Shown: piece by piece, positions 52,032 through 60,438 of the stretch
Layout of the letters: each line of letters starts with the position of its first letter
How positions within the stretch are numbered: the stretch's first letter is position 1
Assembly (NCBI RefSeq): GCF_000614065.1
Contig: NZ_BAKG01000013.1
Coordinates: 1 to 64,000 of the forward strand
Direction: 5' to 3'
From: Prevotella dentasini JCM 15908
GTDB taxonomy: Bacteria; Bacteroidota; Bacteroidia; Bacteroidales; Bacteroidaceae
Length of the DNA: 64,000 nt
Program-made: the position numbers and the translations under genes
Notes under the pieces: generated by a model
Seen by the model: only the letters and a program-made list of their open reading frames with translations
Told to the model about the DNA's origin: nothing
Databases searched by the model: none

Positions 52032-52965
52032 ATGCAAGGCAATAGCCCACGGAAGTACGGCTTTGGACTATATATTCAGGGAAGGCAAGCTCGGTAGCCG
52101 GCTTGCCTTCCACAATCTTTGTAGCAGGGAGCCAAAGACTGTCTATGAGGAAATGAAGGTGGTCAGCGACTATAACAGCCGTTGCAGGAACAAGTTTCTC
52201 CGTATCGAAATAGGCATCGCACCGCAGGACGAGAAAAAATTGCCTGTGCCCGAACTTATGCGAATAGCCCATTTGTTTGCCAAGCGAATAGGACTTGACA
52301 ACCATCAATGGGTGGCGGTAACGCACAAGGACACCGACAACAGACATATTCACATCATTGCCAACCGCATCAGCCTGTACGGAGAGGTCTATGACACCAC
52401 ATTTGTAAGCAACAGGGCAGCGAGAGTGGCGGAGGAAATAAGCAGAGAGAAAGGCTTGACCATCGCAAAGGAGGTCAAAGCGGAAAGGAAACACCAAAAG
52501 ACAAAGGCTAATCCCACAAGAGAGCAAACAAAACAGCAGGTACAGCAAATCTGCTATGCCTTGCTTGACAAATACAAAGATACAGGCATCACGGGACACT
52601 CTATGTTCCTTTACGAACTTAACAAGAACGGCATTACCATAGAGCGCTTGAAGAACAAGCAGGGCAAGGTCTATGGCTTAAAGTTCTCATATGGAGAACA
52701 TACGTTCAAGGCTTCAGAAGTTGGCAGGGAGTTTGGTTATCGTTCCTTGCAGAAGATTATCAATAAGGCAGAGGCAAAAACATTGCAACAAAACGAGTAT
52801 AATCCGCCAAAGGAAAAAGAAACCTCTGATACAGGTTATCAACTTGTTCCTCCAAGCCGTTCCAATATCTCACGAGATGGCGATACCTTACAACCACTTA
52901 ATACTATTGGTACGGTAACAGATGCTGCGATTAGCGCAGCCGATGAAGTAGTAGAAGGAGATTAG
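52021..52965 (+). CDS. Relaxase/mobilization nuclease
   Basis: 314 residues. MIGKCKAIAHGSTALDYIF starts the relaxase domain; the metal-binding motif is WVAVTHKDTDNRHIHIIANRI (the H-x-D-T-D-N-x-H-x-H pattern of MOBP-like relaxases). LDKYKDTGITGHSMFLYELNKNGITIERLKNKQGKVYGLKF follows, then a variable tail. It nicks oriT and leads the DNA strand into a helper conjugation system. No type IV secretion or coupling genes were found, so the element is mobilizable rather than self-transmissible. Confidence 0.93.
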   Translation: MIGKCKAIAHGSTALDYIFREGKLGSRLAFHNLCSREPKTVYEEMKVVSDYNSRCRNKFLRIEIGIAPQDEKKLPVPELMRIAHLFAKRIGLDNHQWVAVTHKDTDNRHIHIIANRISLYGEVYDTTFVSNRAARVAEEISREKGLTIAKEVKAERKHQKTKANPTREQTKQQVQQICYALLDKYKDTGITGHSMFLYELNKNGITIERLKNKQGKVYGLKFSYGEHTFKASEVGREFGYRSLQKIINKAEAKTLQQNEYNPPKEKETSDTGYQLVPPSRSNISRDGDTLQPLNTIGTVTDAAISAADEVVEGD

Positions 52966-52970
52966 GAGAA

Positions 52971-53075
52971 ATGATTTCGCCATCAGCACACAGCGAAGAT
53001 TATGCAGAAGCAGTATGGCAGCGCAAGCTGAGATACCAAGCCAACAGAAAGAAGAAGCTAGGAAGAGGACTATAG
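52971..53075 (+). CDS. Small protein after the relaxase (34 aa)
   Basis: An ORF MISPSAHSEDYAEAVWQRKLRYQANRKKKLGRGL (shown as key parts EDYAEAVWQ and RKKKLGRGL) lies five bases after the relaxase stop behind GAGGAGAA-like purines. It is acidic at the start and strongly basic at the end, as seen in small mobilization accessory proteins. Confidence 0.4.
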   Translation: MISPSAHSEDYAEAVWQRKLRYQANRKKKLGRGL

Positions 53076-53133
53076 CCAACTCCTATCACACTACGGCAAC
53101 CCAAAATGCAGAAACGTGAATATTTCAGCAAAA

Positions 53134-53186
53134 ACGCTTGTTATTCGGTAACAAAGTATTATCTTTGCAAACAGAATAACAAGCGT
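53134..53186 (+). promoter_or_regulatory. Promoter enclosed by an inverted repeat at the element's right end
   Basis: ACGCTTGTTATTC (53134-53146) is inverted to GAATAACAAGCGT (53174-53186). The -7 box TATCTTTG (53160-53167) lies between. The same design (ACGCTT arms around a -7 box) occurs at the integrase promoter at the left end. Confidence 0.55.
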
Positions 53187-53580
53187 TCTTTGTTAGGCAG
53201 AAAACAGCGAAGCCAAGTAGCTTGCTCGTTTCCAAATCGTTACCTATTCAGTTTCGCAAGCAAGGTAACCTCTTTATTTTCAATTAGATACATTTTAATA
53301 ATTATCTTGTCTTGTGAACTACAACCACTTGCAACCCAACACATTACACACTTCTCACCAAGCAGGCGAATTGAACGGGAAAGCATACCGGCAAAACTAC
53401 GGAAACATAGCCGGCAAAGCAGCATATCCCTCCTACCTACACTTCCAAACACGTACAGAATATCGGGCACGGGGACTAACTTACAGACAATAAGCGTTAA
53501 ATCATGCAAACAGACATACCAACACTGCATATTCAGCGTTATTGCTTATACAGATTTTATAATAACAAAAAAGAGAGATT
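53187..53580. other. Right-end non-coding region or long leader
   Basis: GTTACC (53239-53244) and GGTAAC (53263-53268) are inverted, echoing the left end. No supported gene lies between 53187 and the lipoprotein ATG at 53581. Unless a promoter was missed, the lipoprotein mRNA would have a leader of about 400 nt. Confidence 0.45.
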
Positions 53581-54300
53581 ATGAAAAGAACCATGTTTTC
53601 AATCATTGCCTTGGCAGCAATGACCCTGACGAGCTGTAACAACGGCAGCAAGACAACCACCTCCGACGCGGACTCTGCAATGGCAGACACGGCCGCCGCC
53701 ACCAGCGACAGCAACGAATCGGGAAACACAACTGTACTGAAAGGGGCACCTGCAAACATACAGACACTCATCAAGACACTCAACGAAAGAGTAAAAGCCA
53801 AGGACGGTAAGAACGTCGCCCTGCTGTTGGCCGATGCACAGACCAAACTGGCGGAAATGGCAAAGAACAATCCGGAGGAAGCCAAGAATTACATCACCGC
53901 TCTCCAGACGTGGCTGAAGGACAATGCCGCATCCATTCAGACCGCTGTTGCGGGAGCAGGGAACTCCGATGCCGCCAACGCCGTTGCCGCTGCAATGAGC
54001 ACCATAACCAAGCTGAACCCCGAGAACGTATTGAAGAGCCTGTCAGGCGCAGCCGCCAAAGACGCGCAGGATGCAGGTTCACAGCTGATGGAGAACGCCA
54101 AAAACAGCAATGCCGGAAAGGCCATAGAGCAGGCCAAGGCCATGAAGGCGGCTGTAGAAGACGCTCCCGGCAATGCCAAGGCAAAGGCAGCCGAGGCTGC
54201 CAACAAGGCAACCCGGAAAGCCAACGAAGCCGTAAACAAAGCCAACGAGAAGGCCAACAAGGCCGTCAACGACGCGGCAGATAAGGCCCTGAAGGCTTAG
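53581..54300 (+). CDS. Alanine-rich helical lipoprotein
   Basis: 239 residues. The lipobox LTSC (Cys near residue 19) ends a short signal peptide. The Ser/Thr/Asp-rich stretch to about residue 45 is followed by helical sequence. The C-terminal 80 residues repeat short Ala/Lys/Asn units (AEAANKATRKANEAVNKANEKANKAVNDAADK), which suggests a long helix or coiled coil. No enzymatic motif. It could be a periplasmic spacer or stress lipoprotein, but the function is unknown. It is monocistronic with a terminator at 54343. Confidence 0.8.
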   Translation: MKRTMFSIIALAAMTLTSCNNGSKTTTSDADSAMADTAAATSDSNESGNTTVLKGAPANIQTLIKTLNERVKAKDGKNVALLLADAQTKLAEMAKNNPEEAKNYITALQTWLKDNAASIQTAVAGAGNSDAANAVAAAMSTITKLNPENVLKSLSGAAAKDAQDAGSQLMENAKNSNAGKAIEQAKAMKAAVEDAPGNAKAKAAEAANKATRKANEAVNKANEKANKAVNDAADKALKA

Positions 54301-54342
54301 GCCTCTAACTGAACTATCAGTAAGGAAAAAACATAATGACAT

Positions 54343-54376
54343 AGTGTCCTTCTTGACTTCAAGAAGGACACTGTTT
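54343..54376 (+). terminator. Terminator of the alanine-rich lipoprotein gene
   Basis: AGTGTCCTTCTT (54343-54354) pairs perfectly with AAGAAGGACACT (54361-54372), loop GACTTC, followed by GTTTT. Confidence 0.85.
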
Positions 54377-54480
54377 TCATAAAGAGACATACACGATTGC
54401 ATCTCACGAGCGCATCTGACGCCTGACCGCTGCATCGCTGACAGGCACTGCTGCCAATAGGCCAATTAAGGCGTTGTCCC

Positions 54481-54993
54481 CTACGTGTATATCTCCATCA
54501 CGTACATATCGCTCCAGACTATCACATCAACTTTCAGGGATACATCGCTTTTCCTGAAAGCAAGGACGTTAGACTGCGCGTTTGAGAGACATACAAAGCC
54601 CATCCGCCGCAACTCGGATGCACAGTAGCGATAGATGAGCTTGTTCCAAAAGACCACTTGCAAACTTCCTCCCCGCGTATCTATGAAGGCAACGCTGTCG
54701 TCGCTTTTCTTCCTGAAGATACGATAAAGAGGCTGCTTATCCGGCACAAAGGCATCGTTTCGACCGACTTCACGCCCCCAAAGCTGCCGGGGGTCGTTGC
54801 CGGGGAGCAGACTGGACGCCCTTATCCTGCTTCCGCCATACTTCCCGAAAGGTGGCTGAACGTGTGCCGACAGTCCCTTCCTCTGCTGATACTGAAGCAA
54901 TTCCAAGACAGAAAAACGAGGATGCCAGCCGTACTGAGCGCAGCTCCATACAGCCATCATCCCCAAAACACATATCAACAGAATCCTCTTCAT
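54481..54993 (-). CDS. Putative small lipoprotein (170 aa)
   Basis: 170 residues with an N-terminal signal and lipobox-like VWSC (Cys18). The rest is basic, and VAFIDTRGGSLQVVFWNKLIYRYCASELRRMGFVCLS (about residues 105-140) looks like a small alpha/beta fold. It starts directly after the nadE stop codon, so it is probably translated from the same mRNA. No family recognised. Confidence 0.7.
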   Translation of the reverse strand: MKRILLICVLGMMAVWSCAQYGWHPRFSVLELLQYQQRKGLSAHVQPPFGKYGGSRIRASSLLPGNDPRQLWGREVGRNDAFVPDKQPLYRIFRKKSDDSVAFIDTRGGSLQVVFWNKLIYRYCASELRRMGFVCLSNAQSNVLAFRKSDVSLKVDVIVWSDMYVMEIYT

Positions 54994-56960
54994 CTACAGG
55001 GCTTCCACTTCTGCTATCCAGTCTGATGCCATTGCGTCGGAAGGCATGCGCCAGTCGCCGCGCGGCGAGAGGCTGACACTGCCCACCTTTGGCCCGTCGG
55101 GCAGACAGGAACGCTTGAACTGCTGGGAGAAGAACCGTCGGTAGAAATTCCGAAGCCAATGCCTGATGACCTCCTCGCCATACACCGACCTGAAGGCTAT
55201 CTTGGCGAGATAGTAGATTTTTCCCGGACGGAACCCATAGCGGAGACAATAGAAGAGGAAGAAGTCATGAAGCTCGTATGGTCCGACGAGGTCTTCCGTC
55301 TTCTGGGCTATCTCGCCATCCTCGCCGGCAGGAGTCAGCTCCGGGGATATGGGCGTATCTATTATGTCGAGAAGCGTTTTGGCAGAAGTCTCATCTACCC
55401 CGCTCTGCGCCACATACTTCACCAAATGCCTTATCAGTGTCTTCGGAATACTGACATTGACACCGTACATGCTGATATGGTCGCCATTATAGGTGCACCA
55501 TCCCAAGGCGAGTTCGCTGAGATCGCCCGTACCGACAACCATACCGCCATGCTTGTTGCTCAAATCCATCAGCAGCTGTGTGCGCTCCCGCGCCTGCGAG
55601 TTCTCGTAAGTGGTATCATGCACGGAAGCATCGTGCCCAATATCCCTGAAATGCCGGGTAACGGCATCGGAGATGTTGATTTCCATGATACTGACACCCA
55701 GACTCTCCATCAGCGTCATGGCATTGTTATAGGTGCGGCCGGTAGTACCGAATCCGGGCATGGTAATGCCCATGATTCCCTTTCGGTCGTAGCCCAGCTT
55801 ATCGAAGGTCTTGATGCAGACAAGCAAGGCAAGGGTAGAGTCAAGACCTCCGCTGACACCAATGACAACCGTCTTACAATGGGTATGGACGAGCCGCTTT
55901 GCCAGTCCGCAGACCTGAATATTGAATATCTCCTCACATGAGGCAGCCATATCGGCCGATGCGGGGATGAAGGGATGTGGCTGACGGTGCGGCTCAGTGT
56001 AAATTCCTTCTCGGGATTGTTCTTCGGAAGACAATGTACAAACTCCTCTGCTCCGCCAGTCTCCTTCGCAACACTGACCGTCCCGGTCATCGGCGGACGC
56101 TGCGCATTTACGTAGGTACTGTTGGTTCGCCGCTCGCTGCGTATCTTCTCCACGTCAATTTCCGAAACCTTCATCTGCGGGGTCAGCGAGAAACGGTCGG
56201 CCTCTTCCAACAGCTGCCCGTTCTCGTAGATAAGCGCATTGCCCCCATAGACTACGTCCTGCGTGCTCTCGCCAAATCCGCAGCTGCTGTAGACGTAGCC
56301 GCTGATGGTGCGTGCACTCTGCTGGGCCAGCAGAGACTTCAGGTAGCCGTGCTTGCCGATAAGGTCGTCGCTTGCCGAGAGGTTGAAGATGATCTCCGCC
56401 CCGGCCAAGGCGAGACAGCTGCTCGGGGGAGCCGGTGCCCAGACGTCCTCGCAGATTTCTATGCCGAACTTCACTCCGTCTGCCGTGCGGAAGACTTGCT
56501 GCCCGGGAGTTACCAACAGGTGGTGTCCTGCGTAGTGGATGCGCTGCGGATGCAGGTCCTGCGCCGATGCGAACCAACGCTTTTCGTAGAACTCGCTGTA
56601 GTTGGGAAGATAAGTCTTGGGGACGATGCCGAGGATGCGCCCCTGCTGAATGACAACGGCACAGTTCAGCAGCAGGGACCCCACACATACGGGGGCACCC
56701 ACTATGGTGATGATGTCGAGCTGACGGGTGAAGTCGAGCAACATCAGCAATGCATGCTCCGCATTGTCCAAAAGCAGCTGCTGCCGGAAGAGGTCCTGAC
56801 AGCTGTAGCCCGTCAGCGAAAGCTCGGGGAAGGAAATAATCTCTACGCCCATTCCCTCGGCAACGGCGATTTGCTTTTCTATTTCGCCAAGATTAAACTT
56901 GGTGTCGCCAACCTTTACCGACGGTATGGCGGCTGCGACCTTGATGAATCCGTATTTCAT
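54994..56960 (-). pseudogene. nadE: Glutamine-dependent NAD+ synthetase, one frameshift
   Basis: The two-domain NadE makes NAD from deamido-NAD, ATP and glutamine. The N-terminal nitrilase-type glutaminase (about residues 1-280) shows Glu46 (SFPELSLTGY), Lys115 (VPKTYLPNY) and Cys170 (GIEICEDVW). The synthetase domain has VVIGVSGGLDSTLALLV (ATP P-loop) and MVVGTGDLSELALGW. The frame breaks at about 55973; one added C on the coding strand restores SHIPFIPASADMAASCEEIFNIQ. The total length would be about 656 residues, as expected. NAD synthetase is normally essential, so the break is most likely a sequence error. A small lipoprotein gene follows directly. Confidence 0.9.
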
Positions 56961-57058
56961 TTTCGATATGTTTTATATGTCTGTCCGAGACGGGGAAAAC
57001 ACTGCTGTCCGAAAGCAAACAATGCTCCTTTTCAGCCTGCCTCTCCGGGCACGTTTAT

Positions 57059-57154
57059 ACCCCACTCGTGGGGTATGAATGCACCCCACTCGTGGGGTAT
57101 GAATGCACCCCACTCGTGGGGTACGAAAGCACCCCGCCCGTGGGGTACGAAGGC
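57059..57154. repeat. Four tandem 24-bp repeats with short palindromes
   Basis: Four units of 24 bp, each holding ACCCCA-CTCG-TGGGGT and then ATGAATGC or ACGAARGC. The last unit has compensating changes in the palindrome's inner bases. It lies in the upstream region of nadE, between nadE and the Smr gene. Confidence 0.9.
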
Positions 57155-57208
57155 AGCTAGACTAAAGGGGCATCCGGGGGCTGCACCATATCCCCGAGGA
57201 TAGCGGAA

Positions 57209-58402
57209 CTATCTGATTATCACCTGTGTAGCACCATATCCATACTCTCTGAACGAGGCGTCCTGATAGAGGTGCTGCTTGTACTTGTAGTTCAGTTCGT
57301 GGATGACGGCACGACGCAGCACACCTTCGCCCTTGCCGTGGATAAAGATGATTTTCTGACCTTTATTGGACTTATACTGGTCGAGAACCTTGCGGAAAAC
57401 GTCCAACTGATATTCCAGTATGTCGCCGGCACTCATACCGACCGTGGTTTCCAACAGTTCATTGGCATGGAGGTCGACCACTATCTTGTCGTCTTTCAGC
57501 ACCTGCTTCACTTTTCTCGACTTCGACTGTCCGGGGCTGTACCGTTTCACCAGTCCGTCTGCCGGGTGCTCCAAACGTGCCGGCTGCTTCCGCTCCTCCT
57601 TTATCCTGTTTTCCTTGGGTTCTTCCACAAAAACGACGCTGTTAGCTTTCATCGGCTCGTCCTGCTCTACCAACGCGTAGAGCAAGGCTGGCCCGGCAAA
57701 GAAGTCGTTCTGGCGGAACGTGTTGAGCTTATAGAACTTCACGCCGTCAACATGGAAGCGGATGTCCATGGCAGGCTTCATCGTGTAGTCCTTGTCCACC
57801 TTATAGGCAAACAGCTGGACGGCAGCGTTGTGCAGGTCGTTAAGTTCATTGTTGGAGATTTTCTCCATGAAGACCTTCGTGTTCGGTTCCAGTTCGCCCG
57901 TCGCACGCAGCTTCCATGCGCCGTCATCGGCAGAAGCGGCATACGAGAACTTCACGTAGTAGTTTGAATCGTTGACGAGATAGCATGTAAAGGCGGTATG
58001 AGAAAGCTCGTTGAGGGCCTGCGGGACAAACGCGAGGTAGATTGACAGCCTATCGCCGCCTGTCCGCTCCTTGGGCGGTGCCTCAAAGCCGACAGACGGG
58101 TCGTCCTCAGGATTTACCACGTCTGCTTGCTTCCAGTCGTCAGCCATTTCCTCTCCTTCGTTCAACCGCTGACGGATGGACCGCGCATCGCCTTCTCCGG
58201 CAGCCTGCCTGCGCTTTGCCTCGTTGGCGATGATGCGGTCGGCAACAGCTCTCTCGTCGGCTACGACAACCACTTCACTGACGGGTGTCGGAATCTCAAA
58301 TCCGTCCTCATCCTCTACCAATACAATGTTCTTGCCTTGGAAACCAGAAATGCGTCCGCCCCCGGTTTCACTCAGAAATCTGACTTTGTCTCCTATTTTC
58401 AT
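57209..58402 (-). CDS. DUF2027 and Smr domain protein (MutS2-like C-terminus)
   Basis: 397 residues. The N-terminal part begins MKIGDKVRFLSETGGGRISGFQGKNIVLVEDEDGFEIP, a KOW-like or SH3-like barrel. The DUF2027 region sits in the middle. The C-terminal Smr domain has VDLHANELLET and KIIFIHGKGEGVLRRAVIHELNYKY with the GKGxGxLR core of Smr nucleases, as in MutS2. It is an expected Bacteroidales protein that may bind branched DNA or RNA. Its neighbours are nadE and queA on the same strand. Confidence 0.88.
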   Translation of the reverse strand: MKIGDKVRFLSETGGGRISGFQGKNIVLVEDEDGFEIPTPVSEVVVVADERAVADRIIANEAKRRQAAGEGDARSIRQRLNEGEEMADDWKQADVVNPEDDPSVGFEAPPKERTGGDRLSIYLAFVPQALNELSHTAFTCYLVNDSNYYVKFSYAASADDGAWKLRATGELEPNTKVFMEKISNNELNDLHNAAVQLFAYKVDKDYTMKPAMDIRFHVDGVKFYKLNTFRQNDFFAGPALLYALVEQDEPMKANSVVFVEEPKENRIKEERKQPARLEHPADGLVKRYSPGQSKSRKVKQVLKDDKIVVDLHANELLETTVGMSAGDILEYQLDVFRKVLDQYKSNKGQKIIFIHGKGEGVLRRAVIHELNYKYKQHLYQDASFREYGYGATQVIIR

Positions 58403-58429
58403 TCGTAATAATTCTTCTATGGTTTCACA

Positions 58430-59704
58430 TCAGGGCATCAGCAGGCTGCTGTCCCCATAGCTGAGAAAGCGGAAATCGTGATTCAGAGCATAATCGTAAA
58501 TCTTCCGCCAGTCGCCCTTCACAAATGCACTGACCAACAACAGCAATGTAGACTGCGGCTGGTGGAAGTTGGTAACGAGTATTCTGACAATCTTGTAGCT
58601 GTAGCCCGGCGCAATGATAATCTGAGTACTGGAATGTAAGGCCCCGATTCCGTCCCTGTCCAAGTAGTCTATCAGGTTCTGAATGGATTTCCCGGGCGAG
58701 ACGGGCACACCGTCTACCACTGCCCAGCCATCGGCATTATGCTCCAAGTCGTATGGCTCCCACTGACCGACGTGCAGCTCTTCCTCCGACAGAGAGGCAT
58801 TGGATTCCAGTTTCACCCCCATATAATAGAGACTCTCGAGCGTGCGTACGCTGGTCGTTCCAACGGCAATGGCAGCACAGCCATGTCTTAGCAGCCGCTC
58901 CAAGGTATGGCGGTGTACAACGACATACTCGGTGTGCATGTTGTGTCCTGCTATCTCTGTGCTCTTTACGGGCTTGAACGTCCCTGCCCCCACGTGGAGG
59001 GTCAGCTCGTCCCGCTCTATTCCGGCTTCGTCAATGGCAGCCAGCACTTTGTCCGTGAAATGCAGGCCTGCCGTCGGAGCTGCCACAGAGCCTTTTATCT
59101 TGGAGTACACGGTCTGATAAGTGGTCTTGTCGCTCTCCTGTGTCGAACGGTTAAGATAAGGCGGAATGGGCAGTTCGCCCACCTCCTCCAGTATTTCAGC
59201 AAAGGAGACCTTGCCGTTATCCCACTCAAAGTCTATCCAATAGTTGGTTCCGCCGGCCTTGGCAGCCGCTTTCTCCCTATCCATCGTGGCAGACAGAGTC
59301 AGTTCATTGCCCTTGATGACAAACTTCCGACGCAGCGCACCCTCCTTCCACTTCTTCAGATTGCCAACCATGCATAGCCATGCACAGTGCTGCGTTGTCT
59401 GAAACATCAGCTCATAGTCGGTCGGGGCAGCCGGCTCCATCAGGAAGACCTCTATCAAAGCCCCCGTCTCCTTACGGAAGTGCATGCGGGCCTGAATCAC
59501 CTTCGTGTTATTGAACACCATCAAGGCACCCTTAGGGAGATGGTCGGATATATGATAGAATTTATCTTCCGAAACCTGTCCCTTATTATAAACCAGCAAC
59601 TTGCTGTGATCGCGCTCGGTTATAGGGAACTTGGCTATCCGCTCGTCGGGAAGCGGGTAATCGTATTCTTGAATCTTTATATGCTTTGTATCTGTTGACA
59701 TCAT
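58430..59704 (-). CDS. queA: tRNA ribosyltransferase-isomerase QueA
   Basis: 424 residues. QueA adds the epoxycyclopentanediol group from SAM to preQ1 in tRNA, the step after Tgt (29666). Motifs: YDYPLPDERIAKFPITERDHSKLLV, MVFNNTKVIQARMHF, SVAAPTAGLHFTDKVL, ERDELTLHVGAGTFKPVKS, HTEYV, AVGTTSVRTLESL and TNFHQPQSTLLLLVSAFVKGDWRKIYDYAL. Usual bacterial QueA is about 350 residues; the extra length is spread in the middle and is common in Bacteroidales. Its start could be either of two adjacent ATGs. Confidence 0.94.
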   Translation of the reverse strand: MMSTDTKHIKIQEYDYPLPDERIAKFPITERDHSKLLVYNKGQVSEDKFYHISDHLPKGALMVFNNTKVIQARMHFRKETGALIEVFLMEPAAPTDYELMFQTTQHCAWLCMVGNLKKWKEGALRRKFVIKGNELTLSATMDREKAAAKAGGTNYWIDFEWDNGKVSFAEILEEVGELPIPPYLNRSTQESDKTTYQTVYSKIKGSVAAPTAGLHFTDKVLAAIDEAGIERDELTLHVGAGTFKPVKSTEIAGHNMHTEYVVVHRHTLERLLRHGCAAIAVGTTSVRTLESLYYMGVKLESNASLSEEELHVGQWEPYDLEHNADGWAVVDGVPVSPGKSIQNLIDYLDRDGIGALHSSTQIIIAPGYSYKIVRILVTNFHQPQSTLLLLVSAFVKGDWRKIYDYALNHDFRFLSYGDSSLLMP

Positions 59705-59787
59705 ATAGACATTGTATAATTATAGTGAAACTACCGTATGCAGTGCAGCGTAGCACAGCGTCAGGACCAGAACGGTCAGCACCAAGT

Positions 59788-60414
59788 CTATGTCGGATAG
59801 CTGTATCCCGACCTCGTATATTGTGTAGAGATATAATGGTTCCACGTCCCTGTCATTTTAGCTACGCGCTTATAAAGAAGATAGACAAAGATACCGACAG
59901 CCATTCCCATCACGATGCCGGTCATAATATCAGACGGATAATGGACGGCAAGGTAAAGGCGTGTCCAACAGTTCAGCACTGCCCAAAGAAAAAGGAAAAT
60001 GCTAAGCATGCGGCTTCTGACCAACAGACTGAAAAATACGGCTATGGTAAAGGTGTTGCAGGCATGGGCAGAAAAGAAACTATAGCCTCCGCCCGTATAG
60101 CCATCTATCAGATGCACCATACCAGATAGAGACGGTTCCACCGAAGGACGCAATCTGCCAATAAATGGTTTCACAAATCCGCCATTGAGACCATTGGATA
60201 TTAACATGCCCAAGCCAACGGCACAAATTATGAGGAATATGCGAGTCCACTTCTCATTATTCCTTACCACAAGATACAGCAAGGCACAATAGAGAGGAAT
60301 CCATGTATAGCCCATCGTGAGAATCAGGACCAACCTGTCAAGGAACATGTTCTCGCCTCCGTTGAAGAAGAGAAGCATACCTTTATCTATATCTATCAGC
60401 TGCTGCAAATTCAT
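59788..60414 (-). CDS. PAP2-family membrane phosphatase
   Basis: 208 residues with about five membrane helices. The phosphatase signature is split as usual: KPFIGRLRPS (motif 1), SFFSAHACNTF (motif 2, with the His) and YLAVHYPSDIMTG (motif 3). Family members remove phosphate from lipids such as undecaprenyl pyrophosphate, phosphatidate or lipid A. Which one applies here is unknown. It is between the bat genes and queA, all on the minus strand. Confidence 0.9.
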   Translation of the reverse strand: MNLQQLIDIDKGMLLFFNGGENMFLDRLVLILTMGYTWIPLYCALLYLVVRNNEKWTRIFLIICAVGLGMLISNGLNGGFVKPFIGRLRPSVEPSLSGMVHLIDGYTGGGYSFFSAHACNTFTIAVFFSLLVRSRMLSIFLFLWAVLNCWTRLYLAVHYPSDIMTGIVMGMAVGIFVYLLYKRVAKMTGTWNHYISTQYTRSGYSYPT

Positions 60415-60438
60415 CCTTCGTCAATCGTTGAATACAGA

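Larger units (their letters stand above)
34295..53270. mobile_element. Integrative mobilizable element carrying a RiPP/acyl-signal cargo
   Basis: The span runs from two tyrosine recombinase genes (left) through excisionase-like HTH genes, a VapE/VirE-type protein, iteron-like repeats and a primase to an accessory mobilization protein and relaxase (right). No conjugation pore genes are present, so it would need a helper. GTTACC/GGTAAC motifs cluster at both ends (34311-34365 and 53147-53268), as expected for integrase arm sites. A 10-bp direct repeat TTAGGCAGAA at 34295-34304 and 53193-53202 is a weak candidate for the att core. Exact ends are not certain. Confidence 0.8.

Noticed and set aside
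53106..53639. 177-codon plus-strand frame at the right end of the element
   Set aside because: It contains the inverted-repeat promoter and overlaps the lipoprotein start in another frame; composition is not protein-like.
57059..57154. 24-bp repeats considered as a CRISPR array
   Set aside because: No spacers between units and only four copies; the units are simple palindromes.
55977..57203. 408-codon plus-strand frame opposite nadE, running through the 24-bp repeats
   Set aside because: It reads nadE backwards and then translates the repeat array (HSWGMNAPHSWG), which is not protein-like.
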